A stretch of 64,000 nucleotides of DNA, taken from NCBI RefSeq assembly GCF_000218895.1, contig NC_015703.1, forward strand, positions 3,051,001 through 3,115,000, given 5' to 3'. The position numbers and the translations under genes were made by a program. Every line of letters begins with the position of its first letter. The first letter of the stretch is position 1. The notes below the pieces were generated by a model that ran no database searches, had not been told where the DNA came from, and worked only from the letters and a program-made list of their open reading frames with translations. The DNA comes from Runella slithyformis DSM 19594 (GTDB lineage Bacteria > Bacteroidota > Bacteroidia > Cytophagales > Spirosomataceae). Positions 53,090-61,906 of this stretch are shown in pieces.

Positions 53090-55021
53090 CTACGGTTTCG
53101 GGGCTGATTTCGGGGCCAGCGAATTGATCCAAGCCGCAATTTTGAGCGCTTCGTCGCGCGGTACCTGAGGCATGGGAGCCATCGGCGTGGCATAATCCGG
53201 CCAGTTTTCCGGCTTAGGATTATAGATCAGTTCCACTATTTTTTCGTTGGAATATTTGCGTTTGGCTACTTCCGTATAGGCGGGCCCTACCTGGCGCTTG
53301 TCCACTGCGTGGCAGGCCAAACAGGTATTTTTGGCCAATAAAGGCTTTACCTCTTCAAAGGTTGGTGCTTTGGCCGACGCTGCTTTTTTGTCGGTCAGCC
53401 TTGCGGTCGTTGCTTTTGTCGTTGGAGCGGAAGATTTAGTAGTTACATCCGTCAGTTTCAATTTATCTCCGTCGGGCAGATTGTGCAGGGTATAATAGGC
53501 CGTGGGGTGCACCAATGACCAATATGAACCCGCTGCGCGCAACCCTTCGAGCTTGATTTCGTGCAGATAATGCCGGCGCATGTTATCCACCACGATACGT
53601 GCCTTCAGGCCGTCTTCCGATACTTGCACTCCTTTCACGGCGCATTTGGCCTCGTTGACCGTTGGGCTGCCGTATACCGGGTGGTATTTATACGTAAAGC
53701 TGCGAACGGCGTATGAAGCGATATTTTCGGCTGATTTTTTATCGACGGGCAACGTGAATTCCACTTCAAAGCCATCGGGCATGGCGCGAACGGCTTTCAT
53801 TTCAAAGGGTGTTTTGCCCGTCCATACCAGGCGTTGAAGACCTTGGTTGGCATCTCCGGCCGAGCCCCATCCGCGGTTGGTTTCTCCGATGTATAGAGAG
53901 CCTCCGTCGTTGGCCATGGTCATGCGTAATACGCCCGATTGGAAACCCGAACGAAAATCAAAGGCCGCTCCCTGGTATTCGCCTTTGACTTTTTCCAGAA
54001 ACACGCGCATCACTTTGCTTTGGCCTTGGTCACCCACAAAAAGCTGTCCGCTGAAAGGACCGAAATTGCCGTTGGTTTGGTCGGCAATGATTTCCGCATT
54101 GGAGACCCCCAGGATTCCGTGCGGCAGCCAAACGGCCGGCAGTTGGGTTTCCGGAAATTTCGCTTTCATATCCGCCAATGTCATAAATTTCTCATTGACC
54201 ACGTTTTCGGGTTTGATGGCGTTGCCGTTTTTGTCGCGGGTCTTGCGTGGGTCGATGGTAGCGTATACCTGTTCCTGCGTTAATTTGACGGGTGAATTCG
54301 GCAAAGTATTGGCCCATTTTAAGCCCGCCGGGTGGCCCATAAAAGCCCCTTTTTTCACGTGCCAGATACCGCCCGAGCCGATCCAGTCGCCTTGATTGTC
54401 GTCATAAAACAATTCTCCGTCGATCATTCCCAATCCGCAGGGAGAACGCACTCCCGTAGCCCAGGGCTCCATTTGGCCGTCGGGTGTGATCTTGAAGATC
54501 CAGCCGCGCAGCGGACGGCGGCTTTCGCCGGCCCACCATTCTTCGTCGCCGAAAGCCACGTTGCCCGAAACGAAATACGAACCGTCGGGGGCTATTTTGG
54601 GGCCAAAGCTGTATTCATGGTAATGCGATGAGATCGGCCAGGCATAGATGGTTTCGTACGTGTCGGCTTTACCGTCCTGGTCTTTATCGGTCAGTTTGGT
54701 CAATTCACCGCGTTGGGCGCAGATGAGGGAGCCGTTTTGGTAGGCTAAGCCTAATATTTCGTGTAAGCCGGAAGCGAATTTACGAAAATAGGGTTTGGGA
54801 CCGTTGGGATTTTGAATCATCCAAATATCCCCGCGCCGGGTGGCAACGGCCAAACGGCCGTCGGGCAGGTGGGTCATGCCGCCTACTTCCAGAATGACGC
54901 CTTCCGGAACGGGCGGGGTGACAATTTTATAAAAATCCTCTTCGGAAGGAGATTCCTGAGAAAAAACCAGGGTTAAACTCAGAATAAGGGTAGTGATAGT
55001 GCAGAAAACTCGTTTTTTCAT
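53090..55021 (-). CDS. Beta-propeller (sorbosone dehydrogenase-like) protein with C-terminal cytochrome c
   Basis: Exported redox protein. Residues 1-21 form a signal peptide. Residues 35-410 form a propeller of the soluble glucose/sorbosone dehydrogenase type, with MTHLPDGRLAVATRRGDIWM, GSLICAQRGELTKLTDKDQD, SHYHEYSFGPKIAPDGSYFV and DQTNGNFGPFSGQLFVGDQG. A beta domain with DKKSAENIASYAVRS follows (about 430-530). A Thr/Ala/Lys linker leads to a c-type heme site CLACH near 578 and a distal Met in YATPMAPMPQVPRDEALKIA. The heme likely takes electrons from substrate oxidation. PQQ binding is expected from the family but not proven. Substrate unknown. Confidence 0.88.
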   Translation of the reverse strand: MKKRVFCTITTLILSLTLVFSQESPSEEDFYKIVTPPVPEGVILEVGGMTHLPDGRLAVATRRGDIWMIQNPNGPKPYFRKFASGLHEILGLAYQNGSLICAQRGELTKLTDKDQDGKADTYETIYAWPISSHYHEYSFGPKIAPDGSYFVSGNVAFGDEEWWAGESRRPLRGWIFKITPDGQMEPWATGVRSPCGLGMIDGELFYDDNQGDWIGSGGIWHVKKGAFMGHPAGLKWANTLPNSPVKLTQEQVYATIDPRKTRDKNGNAIKPENVVNEKFMTLADMKAKFPETQLPAVWLPHGILGVSNAEIIADQTNGNFGPFSGQLFVGDQGQSKVMRVFLEKVKGEYQGAAFDFRSGFQSGVLRMTMANDGGSLYIGETNRGWGSAGDANQGLQRLVWTGKTPFEMKAVRAMPDGFEVEFTLPVDKKSAENIASYAVRSFTYKYHPVYGSPTVNEAKCAVKGVQVSEDGLKARIVVDNMRRHYLHEIKLEGLRAAGSYWSLVHPTAYYTLHNLPDGDKLKLTDVTTKSSAPTTKATTARLTDKKAASAKAPTFEEVKPLLAKNTCLACHAVDKRQVGPAYTEVAKRKYSNEKIVELIYNPKPENWPDYATPMAPMPQVPRDEALKIAAWINSLAPKSAPKP

Positions 55022-55023
55022 TG

Positions 55024-55608
55024 TTACTCTATTTCTAAAATGTTCATCAATACTACTTCAAAATCAATTAATACGTCTCCTCCATCCAATGGTTCGGAAA
55101 AAGCTTTGGCTTCCGGCGATTGATTAGGGCGATAAATATAGGTTTGTTGCTGACTCATGGAAACCAACCACCCCAGGCGAACGCCGTTTGCCAGCCATTT
55201 TTCCATTTTTTGTTTCAGGTCTTCTACATTGTCTGTGTCTGATTCCAGTTCCAGTACGAAGTCAGGAGCCAAGTAGGGAAAGGATTTTTTCTCGGCGGTT
55301 GATAATTGTTCCCAACGTTCTTTCCGTATCCAAGCCACATCCGGAGCACGCATAGACTTATCCGGCAGAAAAAAACCGCCGTTGGAATCAATTACTTTAC
55401 CCGCTTTGGTGCGGCGGTTCCAAATACCTATTTCGCCGTTCAACTCGCTCCGGTTTGACCCGGACAGTAGGTTGGAAAAAAAACGGTTGATAAAGATTTG
55501 CCCATTCTCGTCTCTTTCCACCTGAAGGTCAGGATTGGATAAACAGAAAGCAACCAACTCGTTGTCGGTAAAGCGGTCGCGGGCCGGTAGGTTTAACGGA
55601 ATCACCAT
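55024..55608 (-). CDS. Uma2-family putative endonuclease (DUF820)
   Basis: PD-(D/E)XK-fold protein of a family that is abundant in cyanobacteria and Bacteroidota; its role is unknown. I start at ATG 55608 because the longer frame to 55698 would overlap the divergent fkbM-type gene. Core residues lie in MRAPDVAWIRKERWEQL (Asp) and APDFVLELESDTDNVEDLKQ (Asp, Glu-x-Glu), with the usual KMEKWLANGVRLGWLVSM helix. The length of 194 is normal. A TATCTTTG element at 55640-55647 on the minus strand fits the -7 box. The stop is 2 bp from the next gene's start, so the two genes overlap in transcription. Confidence 0.9.
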   Translation of the reverse strand: MVIPLNLPARDRFTDNELVAFCLSNPDLQVERDENGQIFINRFFSNLLSGSNRSELNGEIGIWNRRTKAGKVIDSNGGFFLPDKSMRAPDVAWIRKERWEQLSTAEKKSFPYLAPDFVLELESDTDNVEDLKQKMEKWLANGVRLGWLVSMSQQQTYIYRPNQSPEAKAFSEPLDGGDVLIDFEVVLMNILEIE

Positions 55609-55672
55609 GTGGACTTCTGTGGATTGTAGAATAGTTGAACAAAGATATAGAATGATTCTGTAATTTTGCTTC

Positions 55673-56479
55673 ATGCTTGCTTTCCGATATTTACTCAAAC
55701 ACCCTTTTCATATCCTCCGCAATCCGGCCGGCAGGGAGTTATTGGGCCTGTTTTGGCGTTATGGCGACCGCCCGCGCTACCAACCGACCAAGGTTACCTT
55801 CGGTCGTTATCAACTGGAAGTGCCCGACGCTTTTTCGTGGACGTGGCAGTACGAGGAGATCTACGTCGAAGAGTTTTATAAGTTCAACACTGCCGCTGCC
55901 GCGCCCGTTATTTATGATTGCGGGGCCAATGTGGGCATGAGTGTTATGTATTTTAAGGAATTGTACCCGCAGGCGCGTATTAAAGCATACGAAGCCGAAC
56001 CGGTGATCGCCGATTACCTGAGCAATAACCTGAAAAAAAACGGTATTACGGACGTGGAAATCATCCGAAAAGCCGTTTGGAAAGACAATGCCGGTGTATG
56101 GTTCGGCGAAGGACAGGCGGATGATGCCTCTATTTACGGACAGGGCGCCAAAAAATTGATTCCTTCGGTGCGCTTACGGGATGAATTGGCGGCTGAAACG
56201 CGCATTGACTTTCTGAAAATAGACATTGAAGGGGCCGAAATGGATGTGTTGCCGGATTGCGCCGACGTGCTTGATCGAGTGCAGCACCTCTTTGTGGAGT
56301 TTCACGCCTATATCGGTCAGTCGCAGGCTTTGGCAAAGGTCCTTGACGTCATTGAAAAAGCAGGGTTTCGGTATTATATTGATACCAATCAGCATCGCAA
56401 AGCCCCTTTTGTCAATCACCGTTATCGAAACAATGATGTCATGGACCTGCAGTTGAATATATCGGCGTGGCGCGTATGA
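55673..56479 (+). CDS. FkbM-family methyltransferase
   Basis: S-adenosylmethionine-dependent O-methyltransferase, probably modifying a sugar or lipid of the cell surface. The SAM site is YDCGANVGMSVMYFKELYPQ (about residue 82), followed by IKAYEAEPVIADYLSNNLKK. The family motif IDFLKIDIEGAEMDVLPDC lies near 180, with VEFHAYIGQSQALAKVLDVI after it. The length of 268 is normal. TAATTTTG (55661-55668) is a possible -7 box, but it is too close to this ATG for a normal leader. The stop overlaps the start of the GT4 gene (ATGA), so the two are translationally coupled. Confidence 0.93.
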   Translation: MLAFRYLLKHPFHILRNPAGRELLGLFWRYGDRPRYQPTKVTFGRYQLEVPDAFSWTWQYEEIYVEEFYKFNTAAAAPVIYDCGANVGMSVMYFKELYPQARIKAYEAEPVIADYLSNNLKKNGITDVEIIRKAVWKDNAGVWFGEGQADDASIYGQGAKKLIPSVRLRDELAAETRIDFLKIDIEGAEMDVLPDCADVLDRVQHLFVEFHAYIGQSQALAKVLDVIEKAGFRYYIDTNQHRKAPFVNHRYRNNDVMDLQLNISAWRV

Positions 56480-57729
56480 AAGTTGTTCATCTGAGTACGT
56501 ATCATACCTTCGGAGGAGCGGGCATCGCGGCGCTTCGACTGCATCATGCTCTGCGGGGCATCGGCGTGCAATCGTCGGTATTGGTGCAGGAAGCCGAGCG
56601 GGAAGAAGCAGGTGTAGAAGGGTTTGCCAACGGATTTCTTGAAAAAAAAATGGCCTTTGCGCGCTTTGCGGCCGAACGGGCGTATTTTTTATTTCAGGAA
56701 AAAGAGAAAAGCGTTCGCTTCCATTTTTCGCCTTTGTGGGCAGGCACCGACGTCTCCGCGCATCCGCTGGTGCGCGGGGCTGATGTCATTCATTTGCATT
56801 GGATAAACTTCGGTTTTTTATCGCTGTATTCCCTGAAGAAACTGTTTGCGCTCGGCAAACCCGTCGTTTGGACGATGCACGATATGTCGACCTTCACGGG
56901 AGGTTGTCATTACAGCCGTGAGTGCGACCGTTACCTGACGCACTGCGGATTTTGTCCTTATCTGCGCACTCCAGGCGCCGATGATTTATCCTCCCGCGTG
57001 TTTGAACAAAAAAAAGCCCTTTTTTCAAACGCCCCGCTGACGCTCGTTTCGCCCAGTCGATGGTTGGCTGAATTAGGCGCACGTGCGGCGTTGACCAAAC
57101 ACCTGACCTCTTTGGCCATTCCCAATCCCATTGATACCTCCGTTTTTGCCCCGGCGGCGTCTTCAGAAATTGACTTAGACCCCGCCAAAAAATGGATTCT
57201 TTTTGCGGGCGTCAATACCCAAGACCCCCGCAAAGGGTTTGCCTATTTCAAAGAAGCCACGCAGCAGCTCAACGACCGCGCTGACCGATGGGGAATCGTT
57301 GTTTTCGGTAAAACCGATCCCGAGGCATTGACGGGTATGGGCCTGGAAGTAAGGGCGCTGGGAAGCCTGCCCGCGCACGAAGTTGTCAGGGTGTATCAGG
57401 CTGTCGATGTGATGGTGGTGCCTTCGCTGGAAGATAACTATCCCAATACCGTCATAGAAGCCATGGCCTGCGGCACGCCCGTGGTGGGGTTTGATTCAGG
57501 CGGTATTGCCGAACAGATCGAGCATCGAACAACGGGCTACGTGGCCCAACTGTATTCTGCGGGCGATTTAGCCAGCGGCATTCGGTTTGTCCTGGAAGAA
57601 GCTGATTACGGGCAATTGAGGGAGAATACTCTTCGGGTTATCCAACAGCGAAACAGTTTCGGCGTAGTAGCCAATGCGTACCTGTCCCTGTATCAAAAGC
57701 TCATCGCCGCCGTCGGACGGCAAGTATAA
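56476..57729 (+). CDS. Glycosyltransferase family 4
   Basis: Retaining GT-B glycosyltransferase for surface glycans, acting in the cytoplasm. The ATG at 56476 overlaps the preceding stop as ATGA; the GTG at 56467 is less likely. The N-terminal domain starts MKVVHLSTYHTFGGAGIAAL and includes VIHLHWINFGFLSLYSLKKL and WTMHDMSTFTGGCHYSRECD, a block seen in enzymes with a Cys-rich metal-like site (CHYSRECDRYLTHCGFC). The C-terminal domain has WILFAGVNTQDPRKGFAYFK and VPSLEDNYPNTVIEAMACGT with the E-x7-E motif. At 417 residues it is usual. Works with the upstream methyltransferase. Confidence 0.94.
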   Translation: MKVVHLSTYHTFGGAGIAALRLHHALRGIGVQSSVLVQEAEREEAGVEGFANGFLEKKMAFARFAAERAYFLFQEKEKSVRFHFSPLWAGTDVSAHPLVRGADVIHLHWINFGFLSLYSLKKLFALGKPVVWTMHDMSTFTGGCHYSRECDRYLTHCGFCPYLRTPGADDLSSRVFEQKKALFSNAPLTLVSPSRWLAELGARAALTKHLTSLAIPNPIDTSVFAPAASSEIDLDPAKKWILFAGVNTQDPRKGFAYFKEATQQLNDRADRWGIVVFGKTDPEALTGMGLEVRALGSLPAHEVVRVYQAVDVMVVPSLEDNYPNTVIEAMACGTPVVGFDSGGIAEQIEHRTTGYVAQLYSAGDLASGIRFVLEEADYGQLRENTLRVIQQRNSFGVVANAYLSLYQKLIAAVGRQV

Positions 57730-57777
57730 GCGGTACGTTTTCTCATACTTTTTTAAAAAAAAGCGCACACGTAAAGA

Positions 57778-57831
57778 TTTCGCAGTTTTTTAGCGGCATG
57801 CCCTCTCTCGCGGTTTCTCAAAACTGCGAAA
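57778..57831. terminator. Hairpin between the convergent GT4 and SDR genes
   Basis: TTTCGCAGTTTT (57778-57789) pairs with AAAACTGCGAAA (57820-57831) over a 30-nt loop. The right arm is preceded by GCGGTTTCTC, related to the repeat at 28756-28793. It probably ends transcription from both sides. Confidence 0.65.
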
Positions 57832-57836
57832 ATCGT

Positions 57837-58646
57837 TTATTCTTCCACTGCTTTGATGCTGTAATTTTTGGTCAACTGCCACAGCAATCCGGGAGCAAAG
57901 CGCTTGAGGTAGGTGCCCAGCGTTTCTTTAAAACCCGCAATAATGATCTCGTGTTTGCCGGCTTTGAGCGCGTTGACCATTTTGCGGGCGCATACATCGG
58001 CCGGAATCCCTTTGGCTTGATTTTGATCCATTTTGCCAAAAGGTTTACCGTCTTTGCCGATGGCGTTGAGTGAAATATTGGTTTTGATATATCCCGGACA
58101 GGCCACCGTTACTACGATACCCTCGCGCCAGACTTCTCCGCGCAATGAATCAAAAAAGCCCTGAATGGCGTGCTTGGAAGCACAGTAAAACGTACGAAAC
58201 GACGTGCCGATCTTGCCGCTCACGCTGCTCGTGACCAAGATCCCGCCTGATTTTTGGGCCAGCAGGTGCGGCAGCACCTCGCGGGTGAGCAGTACCACAC
58301 TCGTAAAATTGGTATCCATCAATTTCTTGAAATCGGCAGGGGCAATGTCAAGAAATTTTTCCCGTTGGCTGATGCCGGCGTTGGGAACCAATATATCTAT
58401 TCGCCCAAAATGCTGCAAAACGGTTTGCGTTTTCGCTCCGAATTCTTCGGGTTTCAGCATATCGATCGGCAGGGTCAGCACAGAAGCATCGGGCAGGTTA
58501 AGGCTTTTTTTGACGCGCTCCAATTCATCTAATCTTCGGGCGGACAGCACCAGTTTTGCACCATCTTTGGCAAATTCACGGGCCAATGCTTCGCCGATGC
58601 CCGAGGAGGCACCCGTTATCCAAACTATTTTATCGGTAAGGTTCAT
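57837..58646 (-). CDS. Short-chain dehydrogenase/reductase
   Basis: NAD(P)-dependent oxidoreductase of the classical SDR type. Start at ATG 58646 (MNLTDKIVWITGASSGIGEA); the longer frame adds 24 unlikely residues. The nucleotide motif is TGASSGIG, with an Arg pair in LVLSARRLDELERVKKSLN that suggests NADPH. NAGISQREKF and the catalytic Ser-Tyr-Lys set (SSVSGKIGTSFRTFYCASKH) are intact. The C-terminal part (KAGKHEIIIAGFKETLGTYL) has a membrane-associating look as in DHRS7-like enzymes. The length of 269 is normal. Substrate unknown; it converges on GT4 and diverges from the outer-membrane gene. Confidence 0.93.
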   Translation of the reverse strand: MNLTDKIVWITGASSGIGEALAREFAKDGAKLVLSARRLDELERVKKSLNLPDASVLTLPIDMLKPEEFGAKTQTVLQHFGRIDILVPNAGISQREKFLDIAPADFKKLMDTNFTSVVLLTREVLPHLLAQKSGGILVTSSVSGKIGTSFRTFYCASKHAIQGFFDSLRGEVWREGIVVTVACPGYIKTNISLNAIGKDGKPFGKMDQNQAKGIPADVCARKMVNALKAGKHEIIIAGFKETLGTYLKRFAPGLLWQLTKNYSIKAVEE

Positions 58647-58724
58647 CAGGAATGAAGGGTTGATTGTATTTTCTCTGCAATATTGCCCATTTTTGCGCGT
58701 TAATTCCACCAAATACACGACATT

Positions 58725-59708
58725 ATGTTTTTTCGCGCCTGCTTTTTACTTTCTGCTACGCTCTTTATTTCCAATTCACTTTTCGCTCAGCATTTTGCCC
58801 TGAGCCGCCTTTTTTACCCCAATGCCACGCTTCGTGCCGACTATATGCCCGAAGCCAACATGGGAAATAACCAACGCTACGGCCTTTCGCGGACGTCGTT
58901 CAACGGGATCATTCCCCTGCGGAGCGAAGTGGATGTCTCTTTCAGTCTGCGTAAAAAGGTGGACCTGCGCGCGCGGCATTTTCTGATGTTGGCCAATGTA
59001 TCCCAACTAAAACCCACCACCAACGGCATCATTACCCCCGATAACGGCTATAAAACAGCGTCGGTGGGAGTGCTGATGCTTCAGGCCAGTCTTCGTGACC
59101 GCCTGTGGATCTATGGCGGAGGGCTGGGCGTCACGGAGTCCAATGAAACGTTTTTTACCCCGCAGCCATTTTTCTGGGGGGGAGCCGCCCGCATGCGGAT
59201 CTTAGGATTACACACCCAAATCGCGTACGGAACCGCCATCGTATACAATCAAAAATTTCGTTTGATTCCCGTGTTCGGTCTCAACAAACGTATTAATAAA
59301 CAATGGCGCGTATCGGCGTTGCTACCTTTTCGGGTGGATGTCAACCGCCGCTTTAACGAATGGTTCAACATCGACATGATCGGGGCGTTTGATGGCTACA
59401 GCGGAGGTTTTCAGCAGGTGATGAATAGCGAAAAAATGTTTCGTCGCAGCAATTATCAGCACGTAAAACTTTCCGTGGCGGCCAATGCGCATTTGTTTAC
59501 CGTCTTCAATGTATCATTGGAAGCCGGATTGGGCACCTTCCGCCAATTGCGTACCTTCAACTCTGCCCGCGAAAATTTGATCACCCAAAAGCCCAACATT
59601 GCTCCTTTTATCGGGGTAAGCGTACGCTACATTACGAGTAAGTCAAAAATGTCTTCCCAATTTACCCGTAAGCTGGGCTTGGGTGGTGAAAGCGGCATCA
59701 ATTGGTAG
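58725..59708 (+). CDS. DUF6268-like putative outer-membrane beta-barrel protein
   Basis: Exported protein. Residues 1-21 form a signal peptide (FLLSATLFISNSLFAQ). The rest alternates in short amphipathic beta strands: FNGIIPLRSEVDVSFSLRKK, ASVGVLMLQASLRDRLWIYG, MRILGLHTQIAYGTAIVYNQ and FRLIPVFGLNKRINKQWRVS. This resembles the DUF6268 outer-membrane group of Bacteroidota, though I would not rule out another barrel family. The 327 residues end GESGINW rather than with the common C-terminal Phe. It overlaps the convergent CPBP gene by 11 bp. Function unknown. Confidence 0.75.
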   Translation: MFFRACFLLSATLFISNSLFAQHFALSRLFYPNATLRADYMPEANMGNNQRYGLSRTSFNGIIPLRSEVDVSFSLRKKVDLRARHFLMLANVSQLKPTTNGIITPDNGYKTASVGVLMLQASLRDRLWIYGGGLGVTESNETFFTPQPFFWGGAARMRILGLHTQIAYGTAIVYNQKFRLIPVFGLNKRINKQWRVSALLPFRVDVNRRFNEWFNIDMIGAFDGYSGGFQQVMNSEKMFRRSNYQHVKLSVAANAHLFTVFNVSLEAGLGTFRQLRTFNSARENLITQKPNIAPFIGVSVRYITSKSKMSSQFTRKLGLGGESGINW

Positions 59709-60567
59709 GGCCTGCGGTCAGCTGCAGTCCGACGACTTTTTTGGCTAATACCATATAAAGCACCAACGCGGCCAACCACTGCCCGACCATGAGCGGGAAG
59801 TTGAGCTCCGTGGTCATCCAGATCGTGGAGCTCGGCACCGAGCTGCTCGGATAGCCTACCAGCAGAAAAGCGTAGAAATTGTTGGCTAAGTGGATACCCA
59901 AAGGCAATTCGAGAGATTTGTCGATGACGCTCAGCAGTGCAAAAAACAGCCCCACTCCGATATAGTAGACCATGGCCAGGCCCAGTGAGCCGACGGCCTC
60001 AATTTCATCGTTGAAGCTGTGGGCCAATCCAAAGACCGTGGAAGTGATAATAATACCCGCCCATAGATTCCAAGAACCGATTCCCTGCAACAGGTATCCC
60101 CTGAAAAAGACCTCTTCAAACGATGTTTGAAGGGGTAACAGCACCATAGCCACCAACAGCGATGGCAAAAAATCCTTCACATTGAGGGTATATTGGTATT
60201 TATCAGGAAAGGCAAAATACGTAATGCTCTCCACCACGGCCGAGCAAACCAACCAAAGCCCCGCCGATTTCAAAACCCGAGCCCAATGGACGGTTCCCGT
60301 GGGGGAGATCATGGTCAACGGGTCGCGCTTGTGAAGGTGTTTTACACTTAGCCACAGGACAAACAGCGCCATCACAAATCCTAACAGCATCAGGGCCGTA
60401 ACGATATACACCGGTAAGGATTGGGGATCGTCTTTCCGGGCGATCAATGCCCAGGCACCGGGAACCGAGCCGAGTAAGTTTGCGATAAAAACCAGAACAA
60501 AAACGGCAAGGTAGATGCCGAATTCATTCCGGCCCTGTCGGGCGGCATCAATGAAAGAGTTTTGCAT
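59698..60567 (-). CDS. CPBP-family intramembrane metalloprotease
   Basis: Membrane protease of the Abi/CPBP (Rce1-like) family, with about eight helices. Catalytic motifs are intact: SFEEVFFRGYLLQGIGSWNL (EExxxR), TVFGLAHSFNDEIEAVG (FxxxH) and GIHLANNFYAFLLVGY (HxxxN). The length of 289 is typical. Members cleave or condition membrane proteins and peptides; the substrate here is unknown. Its 3' end overlaps the convergent outer-membrane gene by 11 bp. A long noncoding stretch lies upstream. Confidence 0.93.
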   Translation of the reverse strand: MQNSFIDAARQGRNEFGIYLAVFVLVFIANLLGSVPGAWALIARKDDPQSLPVYIVTALMLLGFVMALFVLWLSVKHLHKRDPLTMISPTGTVHWARVLKSAGLWLVCSAVVESITYFAFPDKYQYTLNVKDFLPSLLVAMVLLPLQTSFEEVFFRGYLLQGIGSWNLWAGIIITSTVFGLAHSFNDEIEAVGSLGLAMVYYIGVGLFFALLSVIDKSLELPLGIHLANNFYAFLLVGYPSSSVPSSTIWMTTELNFPLMVGQWLAALVLYMVLAKKVVGLQLTAGPTN

Positions 60568-60755
60568 AGCGTAGAGAGTGTATCATTCAGGGTCGAAATA
60601 AGCGTATTTTCTTTGCTTTGTCATCAGGAAAAGCAAGTATCCTTCACAGAGTAGGCACAAATAATTGGCCCGGAGTATGTTTTGGAAGGTCATCAGACCT
60701 TTCGGCTGAGAAAGAAAGGAGTATCGGGAAGAATGGGCACAGCGGCGTTTGACCG

Positions 60756-60870
60756 TAAAAAACCCCTTTCCTGCTTTTATACAGAAAAGGGGTAGGCACT
60801 ATTCGGAGGTTGATGAAATGTGTTTCAATATAGAACAAAACAAATAAAATTGGTTTTTGTTCACGATTGT
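60756..60870 (-). ncRNA. Candidate small RNA with own promoter and terminator
   Basis: On the minus strand a promoter of the TTTG-N21-TAnnTTTG type (60908-60876) is followed about 85 nt later by a 12-bp hairpin (60762-60793, one mismatch) and six T. The transcript would be about 115 nt. The frame across it runs through the terminator and is not coding. This is inferred from signals alone; no known RNA family is recognised. Confidence 0.45.
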
Positions 60871-60875
60871 ATGCC

Positions 60876-60908
60876 CAAATCTAATGGAAATTTTAATGTA
60901 TCTACAAA
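60876..60908 (-). promoter_or_regulatory. Bacteroidota-type promoter, orphan
   Basis: Minus strand: TTTG (60908-60905), 21-nt spacer, TAGATTTG (60883-60876). No gene on this strand follows within range, which points to the small RNA above. Confidence 0.5.
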
Positions 60909-61354
60909 TAAATTTTCAAAAACATGATTAATTGTCGTTTTTGGGCGGAAAAATTCTAAAAACGTTGAATTATTTAAGGAGGAGTGGAGGCAGACTCGTA
61001 TTTGAGTAAAAATTAAATAAAAAAGGAATTACAGTTTTTATGTGATTTGATTCCTGATTTCAATGTAAAAAAAGTACAAATGACAAAATACGGTGCTTAA
61101 ATGGCAAAAAGCCACATTTGTTTTGCTGTAGGAAAACTTTGGTACAATTTTAAGAATCTTCCCTGCGTACTTTTGACAGGCGGAAACCCGGAGGTATCGG
61201 ATAAAAGACGGAAGGGACCGACAATGGCGGCGCTTATTTTCAGCGAGTATTGCCGACAGCATGCCCCGTGTTTTCGCAGCGAAGTAAACCGTTTTCCAAA
61301 AGGGTATTTTGCCGTACCTTCGTAGAGTTTATGTACTGCTTAAAACCAAAATCA

Positions 61355-61852
61355 ATGGAAGCCGGTTTAAAAAATCAAAAAATAAAACATCTGGAAACCC
61401 TTCTTCAGAAAGATCTGGGGAGGCTGTCAGATGAAGAAATGAAAATTCTGGTGTCGATGAGCATCAGTCGTATATTGGTAGATACCTCGATGGAGTCGGG
61501 ACAAAAGCCAACGTTTGGGGAGCGGTTAGCGGATAAAATTGCCGAATTTGGCGGCAGTTGGACGTTTATTATCTCTTTCGGCTTTTTTATCTTGGTATGG
61601 ATAACTGCCAACGTATGGTTGTTGCTGAATAAAGGTTTTGACCCGTATCCGTTTATTCTGCTCAATTTGATCTTATCCTGTTTGGCGGCATTGCAGGCAC
61701 CTGTCATCATGATGAGTCAGAACCGTCAGGAACAGAAAGACCGCGAACGCGCCAAAAACGATTACGAGATCAATCTCCGTGCTGAGTTGGAAATTAGACT
61801 TTTGCACGAGAAACTGGATTTTGTGATTCAGCAATTGACGGTAAAAAAATGA
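61355..61852 (+). CDS. DUF1003 membrane protein
   Basis: Small membrane protein with two helices (about 65-85, WTFIISFGFFILVWITANVW, and 95-115, YPFILLNLILSCLAALQAPV) and the family signature IMMSQNRQEQKDRERAKNDY with EINLRAELEIRLLHEKLDF after it. This block is well conserved in DUF1003 proteins, whose function is unknown. I start at ATG 61355; ATG 61331 is possible and the frame is open to 61250. N-terminal residues 5-50 are charged and helical. It lies between the small-RNA region and the convergent acs gene. Confidence 0.9.
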   Translation: MEAGLKNQKIKHLETLLQKDLGRLSDEEMKILVSMSISRILVDTSMESGQKPTFGERLADKIAEFGGSWTFIISFGFFILVWITANVWLLLNKGFDPYPFILLNLILSCLAALQAPVIMMSQNRQEQKDRERAKNDYEINLRAELEIRLLHEKLDFVIQQLTVKK

Positions 61853-61881
61853 AAAGGCTGCCCCATCACGAGACAGCCTTT
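61853..61881. terminator. Weak terminator between the DUF1003 and acs genes
   Basis: AAAGGCTG (61853-61860) and CAGCCTTT (61874-61881) pair over 13 nt between convergent genes. No strong T-run follows. Confidence 0.55.
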
Positions 61882-61906
61882 CGGGAAAACAGAGTGCTTT
61901 TTTCAG

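Larger units (their letters stand above)
60568..61354. other. Long intergenic region with a candidate small RNA
   Basis: The 787-bp gap between the CPBP and DUF1003 genes has no credible protein gene. It holds a minus-strand promoter-like pair (60876-60908), a minus-strand terminator (60756-60793) and, toward DUF1003, -7-like TACTTTTG (61168-61175) and TACCTTCG (61315-61322). The 61000-61090 part is AT-rich. Confidence 0.6.

Noticed and set aside
55661-55668. TAATTTTG as the promoter of the FkbM-type gene
   Set aside because: The ATG at 55673 would fall at or before the transcription start, and the TTG upstream is at the limit of spacing; kept only as a remark.
60644-60838. 64-codon minus-strand frame in the long gap
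   Set aside because: It starts with TTG, runs straight through a terminator hairpin and has no conserved-looking pattern; a small RNA explains the signals better.
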